A stretch of DNA of 9,878 bases, taken from contig QHRT01000094.1 in assembly GCA_003220195.1 (NCBI GenBank), positions 1 to 9,878 of the forward strand. The letters run 5' to 3'. The position numbers were made by a program, and so were the translations under genes. Positions within the stretch are counted from its first letter, which is position 1; the number at the start of each line of letters is the position of its first letter. Below the pieces are notes generated by a model. It was given only the letters and a program-made list of their open reading frames with translations, ran no database searches and was not told the origin of the DNA. This stretch comes from Candidatus Rokuibacteriota bacterium (lineage in GTDB: Bacteria; Methylomirabilota; Methylomirabilia; Rokubacteriales; CSP1-6). Shown one piece after another: positions 1 to 7,541 of this stretch.

Positions 1-85
1 CGGGCGGGCAGGACGCGGCGTCGACGGCCGGCGTCAGGGCGAACAGGACACCCAAGCTCATGACCAGTGCAAATGCCTTTTTCAT
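1..85 (-). CDS. N-terminus of an exported protein (partial, cut by window edge)
   Basis: Reading the minus strand from the ATG at 85-83 gives 28 codons that run off the left edge. The peptide starts MKKAFALVMSLGVLFALT and continues PAVDAASCPP. This is a classic Sec signal peptide: two lysines, a hydrophobic core at about residues 4-17, and a V-D-A signal peptidase I site at about residues 21-23. A cysteine follows at residue 26, but A-A-S-C is a poor lipobox, so a soluble exported protein is more likely than a lipoprotein. A good Shine-Dalgarno (GGAG, five bases before the ATG) supports this start. The gene is divergent from the rhomboid gene. Too little of it is present to name the mature protein. 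The signal peptide is seen in the sequence; export to the periplasm or outside is inferred. Confidence 0.8.
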   Translation of the reverse strand, partial: MKKAFALVMSLGVLFALTPAVDAASCPP

Positions 86-90
86 CGCTT

Positions 91-126
91 CTCCATTTGG
101 TTGATGGGTTGTTGTTGGGTTTTTGT
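91..126 (-). promoter_or_regulatory. Shine-Dalgarno and guanine-free C/A-rich leader of the exported-protein gene
   Basis: On the minus strand GGAG (94 to 91) lies five bases before the ATG at 85. Upstream of it, positions 126 to 95 contain no G at all on the minus strand (32 bases, almost only C and A, with repeated CAAC/ACCC units). Such a leader should be unstructured. C/A-rich leaders are known to favour ribosome loading, so strong translation of this gene is inferred. Confidence 0.6.
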
Positions 127-137
127 CGATACGACAA
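123..137. repeat. 15-base palindrome, candidate operator
   Basis: TTGTCG (123-128), ATA, CGACAA (132-137) is a perfect 6-base inverted repeat around a 3-base centre. It sits 38-52 bases upstream of the minus-strand ATG at the far end of its C/A-rich leader, a plausible place for a dimeric regulator to bind. No specific regulator is recognised, and a chance occurrence is possible. Confidence 0.35.
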
Positions 138-227
138 GCGGCACGCTCTCGAGCGCGATGGGTTACGCGTCCCACCTCCCTGTGTCCAGTCTTGGATGCG
201 TTCATCGCGGCGATGGATAGCGCAACG

Positions 228-256
228 TTGATGCCACAGGCGGCCTGGCTGATAGT
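228..256 (+). promoter_or_regulatory. Weak candidate sigma-70-like promoter upstream of the rhomboid gene
   Basis: TTGATG (228-233) and GATAGT (251-256) are separated by exactly 17 bases, and each matches four of six consensus bases. Transcription from here would give a leader of about 180 bases before the ATG at 443. A second -10-like hexamer, TAGGCT (399-404), lies nearer the gene but has no visible -35 partner. Both are guesses from consensus only. Confidence 0.25.
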
Positions 257-442
257 GCTGTTGAATCAGCTATTTCCATGGCAGATCCACCGGGGTGAGC
301 GAGGCGTTGTGCCCTGGGCCATCTCCGAGAAGCCCGGCATTCTGCCCGGGATCTCCGCCAGTTCTCAGGCACCTCCAGGGACGTTCGCGGCCATGTGCTA
401 GGCTGCCGCGGTGAGCGCCGCCGCGAACTCGCCCGGACATTC

Positions 443-1159
443 ATGTTACCGCTGAAGGACGACGTCCCGAGCCTAAGGCCACCGGTCGTCACCGTGGCGC
501 TGGTCGTCCTGAACACGCTGGTGTTCCTCTATCAGCTTTCGCTCGACATCGGTGGGTCCACCGGTGGCGTGGCACACGGGGGCACGGCCGCAGCCGAAGC
601 CTTCGTTTACGAGTTCGGAGCCGTCCCGTGCCGTCTCACGCGGGCGTGCGCGGCGGACTTCCCGAACCCGCTGGTCACGGTGCTGACCTCGATGTTCCTT
701 CACGGCGGCCCGTTACACGTGGCCGGCAACATGCTGTATCTCTGGATTTTCGGGGACAACGTCGAAGACACACTCGGCCACGGCCGGTTCCTGGTCTTCT
801 ATCTCGCGAGTGGCGTGACGGCGGCAACGGCCCAGACCATGGTCGCTCCGCAATCGCGGGTGCCCATGATCGGTGCCAGCGGCGCGGTCTCCGGTGTCCT
901 CGCGGCGTACCTGATACTGTTCCCGTACGCACGGGTGCTCACCTTGATCACGTTCGGGTTCTTCTGGCGCTTCGTGTACCTTCCCGCCGTCCTGGTGCTC
1001 GGATTCTGGATCGTGGTGCAACTCATGAGTGGCTTCCTGACCCTGAGCATCGGGCAGGGGGAGACCGGGGGCGTCGCGTGGTTCGCCCACATCGGAGGCT
1101 TCGTCGGCGGCCTCGTGCTGCTGTTTGTACTGCGGCCTCGGCAGAGCCGTCGCCTATAA
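443..1159 (+). CDS. Rhomboid family intramembrane serine protease
   Basis: This 238-residue membrane protein should cleave transmembrane helices of other proteins within the inner membrane. The catalytic serine is S146 in GASG (residues 144-147) and its partner is H216 in AHIGG. The oxyanion-region pair HxxxN is H92/N96 in the second membrane helix. Hydrophobic segments fall at about 14-33, 80-104, 113-133, 143-161, 163-200 (probably helix 5 with its flanking loop) and 211-230, which fits the six-helix bacterial core. The first loop (about 35-78) is long and holds two cysteines (C63, C69). I chose ATG 443 because MLPLKDD is typical of this subfamily's N-terminus; a GTG in frame at 395 would add 16 Arg-rich residues and looks wrong. 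No clear Shine-Dalgarno is present. The stop codon is two bases before the first possible tlyA ATG. The substrate cannot be predicted. Confidence 0.93.
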   Translation: MLPLKDDVPSLRPPVVTVALVVLNTLVFLYQLSLDIGGSTGGVAHGGTAAAEAFVYEFGAVPCRLTRACAADFPNPLVTVLTSMFLHGGPLHVAGNMLYLWIFGDNVEDTLGHGRFLVFYLASGVTAATAQTMVAPQSRVPMIGASGAVSGVLAAYLILFPYARVLTLITFGFFWRFVYLPAVLVLGFWIVVQLMSGFLTLSIGQGETGGVAWFAHIGGFVGGLVLLFVLRPRQSRRL

Positions 1160-1160
1160 T
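1155..1160 (+). promoter_or_regulatory. -10-like TATAAT overlapping the rhomboid stop, before tlyA
   Basis: A perfect TATAAT spans the rhomboid TAA stop (1157-1159). It ends seven bases before the ATG at 1168, so transcription starting there would yield an mRNA beginning at or next to that ATG. No good -35 is visible 16-18 bases upstream, so activity is uncertain, and tlyA may also be expressed by read-through from the rhomboid gene. Confidence 0.45.
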
Positions 1161-1167
1161 CATGAAT

Positions 1168-1974
1168 ATGGCGACCAAAAGAGGGGGAAGCCGCGCTCGG
1201 ATCGATCGTGTCCTCGTGGACCGGGGGCTCGTCGAAAGCCGCGAAAAAGCGACCCGGTTGATCCTCGCCGGGGACGTGCTGGTGGACGGACAGCGCGTCG
1301 ACAAAGCCGGCGCGCTGGTCACGACCGACTCCGAAATCGAGCTTCGCGGACGCTCGGCCTTCGTGAGCCGCGGTGGCGAGAAGTTGCTCCACGCACTGGA
1401 GCACTTCGCCGTCGACGTGCGGGGCCGCGTCTGCATGGACGTCGGCGCCTCGACGGGCGGGTTCACCGATTGCCTCCTGCAGCGCGGCGCGGCGCAGGTC
1501 TACGCCATCGATGTCGGGACGGGCCAGCTCGATGCGAAGCTTCGTCAGGATGCGCGAGTGATCGTGATGGAGCACACCAACGCCCGCGCCCTCGACCCGC
1601 GGCTCTTCGAAGAACGCCCGTCGCTCGTGGTCATCGACGTCGCCTTCATCTCGCTCGAGAAAGTGCTGCCCTCCATCTTCAACGTCCTGACCCCTCGTGG
1701 CGAGGCGCTGGCGCTGGTGAAACCGCAGTTCGAGGTCGGCCGGGACGCGGTCGGGAAGGGCGGAGTCGTTCGGGATCCCGCGCTTCACCAGGCGGTGATC
1801 ACCCGACTCGCGCGGTTCTCCGTGCTGCGCGGCTGGCACGTGCGCGGCGTCGGCGCCTCGCCGCTGCGCGGACCAAAGGGCAACCGCGAGTTCTTCCTCT
1901 ACCTGTCGAATCACGGCCGGACTGCCGTAGACCTCGAATCGATCATCATGAGGACGGTCGAGGCCTCCGCTTGA
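1168..1974 (+). CDS. tlyA: TlyA family rRNA 2'-O-methyltransferase
   Basis: The 268-residue protein has the TlyA architecture: an N-terminal S4 RNA-binding domain (about 10-62), the linker motif SRGGEKL, then a Rossmann-type FtsJ-like methyltransferase. The SAM-binding motif DVGASTGGF starts at residue 91. The proposed catalytic K-D-K-E residues appear as K72 (SRGGEK), D157 (IDVAFIS), K185 (VKPQFE) and E241 (GNREF), spaced as in the mycobacterial protein. TlyA enzymes methylate the ribose of C1920 in 23S rRNA, and some also C1409 in 16S rRNA, in mycobacteria creating the capreomycin site. The 268-residue length and intact S4 region resemble the dual-target type, but that assignment is inference. 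Start: ATG 1162 and ATG 1168 are both possible; 1168 fits the family length and the upstream TATAAT spacing. The last codons overlap nadK by four bases. The old name hemolysin A is probably misleading. Confidence 0.95.
   Translation: MATKRGGSRARIDRVLVDRGLVESREKATRLILAGDVLVDGQRVDKAGALVTTDSEIELRGRSAFVSRGGEKLLHALEHFAVDVRGRVCMDVGASTGGFTDCLLQRGAAQVYAIDVGTGQLDAKLRQDARVIVMEHTNARALDPRLFEERPSLVVIDVAFISLEKVLPSIFNVLTPRGEALALVKPQFEVGRDAVGKGGVVRDPALHQAVITRLARFSVLRGWHVRGVGASPLRGPKGNREFFLYLSNHGRTAVDLESIIMRTVEASA
1960..1963 (+). promoter_or_regulatory. Shine-Dalgarno that supports the TTG start of nadK
   Basis: GAGG lies seven bases before TTG 1971, inside the end of tlyA. It decides the nadK start, since no ATG or GTG in the nadK frame occurs just upstream and the conserved protein begins right after the TTG. 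Confidence 0.6.
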
Positions 1975-2822
1975 CCCGGGTCGGCCTCGTCGCCAAGGCC
2001 GGAGCGGCCGAGGCGGTCGTCACGGGCCTGGTGGACTGGCTGCGCTCCCGGAAGGTGGAGGTCATCCTCGAAAAGGAAACCGGGGTCCTGGCGTCCGCCG
2101 CGGGCTTCGGCGTGGCGACCAAGGCCGAGCTTCCGTCCCGCGTCGACCTGATCGTGGTCCTGGGTGGGGACGGCACGCTCCTCTCGATGGCTCGGGCGGT
2201 CGGTGACCTCGGCGTTCCGATTCTCGGCGTGAATCTCGGCGGACTCGGATTCCTGACCGCCACGCCTCTCGACGAGATGTTCGCGGCGGTGGAGAGCGCG
2301 CTCGGCGGCAACATGGCCGTCGACGAGCGCATGATGTTGCGCGCGCAGCTCCTCCGCGGTCAGGCGCCGCTCGCGGACTACGTCGCGCTCAACGACGTGG
2401 TCATCACCAAGTCGGCGATGAGTCGGATCGTCAACCTGTCGGTGTCCGTCGAATCGCGGTACGCGACGGCGTACCGAGCTGACGGTCTCATCATCTCGAC
2501 GCCGACCGGGTCGACCGCGTACTGTCTGTCGGCCGGGGGCCCGATCGTCGATCCCGGCATGGATGCCATGGTGCTCACCCCGATCGCGTCCCACACGCTC
2601 ACCAATCGACCGATCGTGGTGCCGGGCGCGCACCGGATCGAGGTGACCCTCGACACGGACCAGGAAGTCATGCTGACGATCGATGGACAGATCGGGATCC
2701 CACTGAAGCACGGCGACACCGTCGCCGTCGCACGCGCCGCGGCGCGCATTCGCCTCCTGCGCTTCCCTCACCAGGACTTCTTCAGCGTGCTCAGGACGAA
2801 GCTGAAGTGGGGCGAACGCTGA
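1971..2822 (+). CDS. nadK: NAD kinase
   Basis: This 283-residue cytosolic enzyme phosphorylates NAD+ to NADP+ using ATP or polyphosphate. All family landmarks are present: GGDGT at 65-69 (phosphate binding, catalytic Asp67), NLGGLGF at 88-94, the NAD-contacting ND at 141-142, YRADG followed by TPTGSTAY at 177-184, the LSAGGPI loop, PIASHTLTNRP at about 204-214, and the conserved DGQ at 238-240. Length is normal for bacterial NAD kinases (about 270-300). The start is TTG, overlapping the tlyA stop as TTGA, so the two genes are very probably translationally coupled and cotranscribed. The tlyA-nadK-recN order is common in many bacteria; argR, which often lies between nadK and recN elsewhere, is absent here. 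Confidence 0.96.
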   Translation: MTRVGLVAKAGAAEAVVTGLVDWLRSRKVEVILEKETGVLASAAGFGVATKAELPSRVDLIVVLGGDGTLLSMARAVGDLGVPILGVNLGGLGFLTATPLDEMFAAVESALGGNMAVDERMMLRAQLLRGQAPLADYVALNDVVITKSAMSRIVNLSVSVESRYATAYRADGLIISTPTGSTAYCLSAGGPIVDPGMDAMVLTPIASHTLTNRPIVVPGAHRIEVTLDTDQEVMLTIDGQIGIPLKHGDTVAVARAAARIRLLRFPHQDFFSVLRTKLKWGER

Positions 2823-2831
2823 GCGCTCGTC

Positions 2832-2862
2832 GAAGAGTCGAACGCCCCGCGCTCGACTCTTC
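2832..2862 (+). terminator. Inverted repeat after nadK, possible hairpin terminator or operator
   Basis: GAAGAGTCGA (2832-2841) pairs perfectly with TCGACTCTTC (2853-2862) around an 11-base loop. It begins nine bases after the nadK stop. There is no T-run after the stem, so it is not a standard intrinsic terminator. A smaller GACGC/GCGTC hairpin (2864-2876) follows. Transcript 3'-end protection, a Rho-linked end, or a regulator site upstream of recN are all possible. Confidence 0.45.
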
Positions 2863-2892
2863 CGACGCAGGGCGTCTCCGTTTCGATACGGC

Positions 2893-2922
2893 TTGAGGCG
2901 TTCGTCACCGGTGCCGTAGCAT
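2893..2922 (+). promoter_or_regulatory. Candidate promoter of recN
   Basis: TTGAGG (2893-2898), an 18-base spacer and TAGCAT (2917-2922) form a reasonable sigma-70-like promoter. The -10 element ends seven bases before the recN ATG (2930), so the predicted mRNA starts at or within a base or two of the start codon. No Shine-Dalgarno lies in between, which agrees with a leaderless transcript. I could not recognise a LexA box, although recN is SOS-induced in many bacteria. Confidence 0.5.
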
Positions 2923-2929
2923 CTCCGCG

Positions 2930-4597
2930 ATGCTCCGCGAACTGCGGATCCGCAACTTCGCCGTCGTCGACGCGGTCGAGGTCGAGCTCGAGCCCGGATT
3001 CAACGTGCTGACCGGTGAGACGGGCGCCGGCAAATCACTGCTGATCGACGCGATCTTGCTCGTTCGCGGCGGGCGAGCGCAAACCGACCTGATCCGGAAA
3101 GACGCCGAGGTCGCGACCGTCGAGGCGGTCTTCGAGGTCGGTGAGCGCTCCGCCGCGGCGAGTGTGCTGGACGAGGCGGGACTCGACACCGGCGACGGAC
3201 GCATCGTCGTGCGGCGTGAGGTCGCGCGTGCCGGACGGCATCGCGCATTCGTGAACGATGGGGCGGTGACCCTCGGACTGCTCGAGCGCCTCGGCGATCA
3301 ACTGGTCGAAGTGCACGGCCAGCACGAGCATCAGCGGCTCCTGGCGCCCGCGCACCAGCTCGCCCTTCTGGATCGCTTTGCCGGCGTCGACGAGCTGCGA
3401 GACCGCGTCGGCGATCTCGTCGCGAAGCACCGTCAGGCACAGGCGGAACTCGACCGGGTCACCGCCGCGGAACGCGACCGCGCGCAGCGCGAGGATCTCC
3501 TGCGCTTCCAGGTGTCCGAGCTCGATGCCGCACGAATCCGGCCAGGCGAGGAAGAGGAGCTTCGCGTCGAGCAGCGACGCGCGCGCAATCTGGAGCGCCT
3601 CGTGCGAGGGCTCGACGAGGTGACCGCGCTGCTGGTCGACGATCCCGAATCGGTCACCGGGCGTCTGGGGCGAGCGGTCTCGGTGCTGACGGGGCTCGCG
3701 CGTGTGGACGACGCGTTCGGCGCCCCGGCGGAACCGTTGACGGTCGCCGGGGCGCACCTCGAAGACGCGGTGCAGGCGCTCCGGGCTCTGCGGGATGGTC
3801 TCGCGGTCGAGCCCGGAAGGCTGGAGGCGATCGGTGAGCGACTGGACGCCCTCATGCGTCTGCGCCGCAAGTACGGCGATACGGAGGACGCGATGCTGGC
3901 CTTCCGCGAGGACGCCGCCACCGAGCTGGAGCGGCTCGCGCGCCACGAGGAAATTCGGGCCGACCAGGAGCGCCTGGTGAAGGACCTTGCCGCCGAGGTC
4001 GCCACCGAAGCCGCCGTGCTCTCGGAGCGCCGCGTGGCGGCGGCGCGGCGACTCGCGGCCGCCACCGAGCGCGAGCTGCGCCTCCTCGGGATGGAACGCG
4101 TCCTCTTCGAGATCGCGATCGAGCGCGCCGACGTGGAGCACATCTCGACGACCGGGCTCGACCGCGTGGAGCTGCGGCTCACCGCGAACCCCGGCGAAGC
4201 GCCGAAGGCGTTGAGCCGCATCGCCTCGGGTGGCGAGCTGTCACGCACGATGCTCGCGATCCAGAACGTGCTCTCCGCGGCGGACCCGGTCCCGACGATG
4301 GTCTTCGACGAGGTGGACGCGGGGATCGGCGCCCGCGTGGCGCAGGCGGTCGCCGACACGCTGGCCAAGGTCGCGGCGAACCGGCAAGTGCTCTGCGTGA
4401 CGCACCTGGCCCCCATCGCCGCGCGCGCGCGTCACCACGTGCGCGTGGCGAAGACCGTCCGCGGCGGGCGGACGCGCGTCTCCGCAGTCGCCCTGTCGCC
4501 GGCCGAGCGCGTGCAGGAAATCGCCCGCATGCTCGGCGGTGACTCGACCAGCGAGACGGCGCTCCGCCACGCCCGCGAATTGCTGAAGCGATCGTGA
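2930..4597 (+). CDS. recN: DNA repair protein RecN
   Basis: This 555-residue SMC-like ATPase acts early in recombinational repair of double-strand breaks, holding DNA ends and supporting RecA. The N-terminal head has the Walker A motif GETGAGKS at 29-36, and the RecN hallmark EVHGQHEHQ lies at about 127-135. Two charged, Arg/Glu/Leu-rich coiled-coil stretches (about 150-235 and 280-385) fold back to form the arm. The C-terminal head follows with the ABC signature SGGELS at 433-438, Walker B MVFDE ending at E461, and the switch histidine H492 in VTHL. Length matches the family (about 550-570), so the gene looks intact. ATG 2930 gives the canonical MLRELRIRNFAVVD start. It is separated from nadK by 107 bases and from secA by about 50 bases, and probably has its own promoter. 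Confidence 0.97.
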   Translation: MLRELRIRNFAVVDAVEVELEPGFNVLTGETGAGKSLLIDAILLVRGGRAQTDLIRKDAEVATVEAVFEVGERSAAASVLDEAGLDTGDGRIVVRREVARAGRHRAFVNDGAVTLGLLERLGDQLVEVHGQHEHQRLLAPAHQLALLDRFAGVDELRDRVGDLVAKHRQAQAELDRVTAAERDRAQREDLLRFQVSELDAARIRPGEEEELRVEQRRARNLERLVRGLDEVTALLVDDPESVTGRLGRAVSVLTGLARVDDAFGAPAEPLTVAGAHLEDAVQALRALRDGLAVEPGRLEAIGERLDALMRLRRKYGDTEDAMLAFREDAATELERLARHEEIRADQERLVKDLAAEVATEAAVLSERRVAAARRLAAATERELRLLGMERVLFEIAIERADVEHISTTGLDRVELRLTANPGEAPKALSRIASGGELSRTMLAIQNVLSAADPVPTMVFDEVDAGIGARVAQAVADTLAKVAANRQVLCVTHLAPIAARARHHVRVAKTVRGGRTRVSAVALSPAERVQEIARMLGGDSTSETALRHARELLKRS

Positions 4598-4633
4598 TGC
4601 GGCGCCGCCGGCCAGCGAGGCGTCATGCGCCGG

Positions 4634-4639
4634 TATAAT
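4634..4639 (+). promoter_or_regulatory. -10-like TATAAT just before secA
   Basis: A perfect TATAAT ends eight bases before ATG 4648 and five before ATG 4645. No clear -35 is found 16-18 bases upstream, which is GC-rich. If used, transcription would begin at or within a few bases of the secA start codon. No Shine-Dalgarno is present in the 44-base gap after recN. Confidence 0.5.
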
Positions 4640-4647
4640 GAGTGATG

Positions 4648-7449
<2,802 letters not shown>

Positions 7450-7473
7450 ACCTCCACCCCTAGGGCTTTCCCG

Positions 7474-7504
7474 GCCAGCCCTCCCCCAGGGCTGGTGCTT
7501 TTTT
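7474..7504 (+). terminator. Intrinsic terminator of secA
   Basis: CCAGCCCT (7475-7482) pairs perfectly with AGGGCTGG (7488-7495) around a CCCCC loop, with a G-U pair extending the stem at its base. Six Ts (7499-7504) follow after TGC, then C and three more Ts. It starts 24 bases after the secA stop and separates secA transcription from smc. Confidence 0.9.
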
Positions 7505-7506
7505 CT

Positions 7507-7536
7507 TTGGGCCCAGGCGCCCTCCTGTGTTAGAAA
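7507..7536 (+). promoter_or_regulatory. Candidate promoter of smc
   Basis: TTGGGC (7507-7512), an 18-base spacer and TAGAAA (7531-7536) precede the gene. The -10 carries an upstream TG (7528-7529), making an extended -10 element that can compensate for the poor -35. It ends five bases before ATG 7542, and no Shine-Dalgarno is present, again suggesting an mRNA starting at or near the ATG. The element begins right after the secA terminator T-run, so smc needs its own promoter. Confidence 0.5.
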
Positions 7537-7541
7537 CTTTT

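Larger units (their letters stand above)
86..442. other. Divergent intergenic region (357 bases)
   Basis: The region lies between the minus-strand exported-protein gene and the rhomboid gene. Its left 40 bases are G/T-rich on the plus strand and form the leader of the minus-strand gene. The 123-137 palindrome and a weak plus-strand promoter (228-256) are the only other structures I can support. Open frames inside it (for example a TTG-initiated 92-codon frame at 123-401 and a minus-strand frame reaching into the rhomboid gene) show no recognisable protein features and no ribosome binding site, so I treat it as non-coding. Confidence 0.65.

Noticed and set aside
252..273. Imperfect hairpin around TTGAAT in the intergenic region
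   Set aside because: Only four contiguous GC-containing pairs, with an asymmetric bulge and no T-run. It is too weak to call a terminator or riboswitch.
123..401. A 92-codon TTG-initiated plus-strand frame in the divergent intergenic region
   Set aside because: There is no Shine-Dalgarno and no recognisable motif, and its start lies inside the palindrome and leader of the minus-strand gene.
395..442. Upstream GTG extension of the rhomboid protein by 16 residues
   Set aside because: The added residues are Arg-rich and unlike rhomboid N-termini. ATG 443 gives the family-typical start.
799..1914. A 371-codon minus-strand open frame antisense to the rhomboid and tlyA genes
   Set aside because: It spans two clear plus-strand genes, has no recognisable domain, and is rich in Arg, His and Ala as expected for an antisense shadow.
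4601..4633. GC-rich inverted repeats in the recN-secA gap as a recN terminator
   Set aside because: Stems are only five bases with long loops and no T-run follows. Such repeats are expected by chance in this GC-rich sequence.
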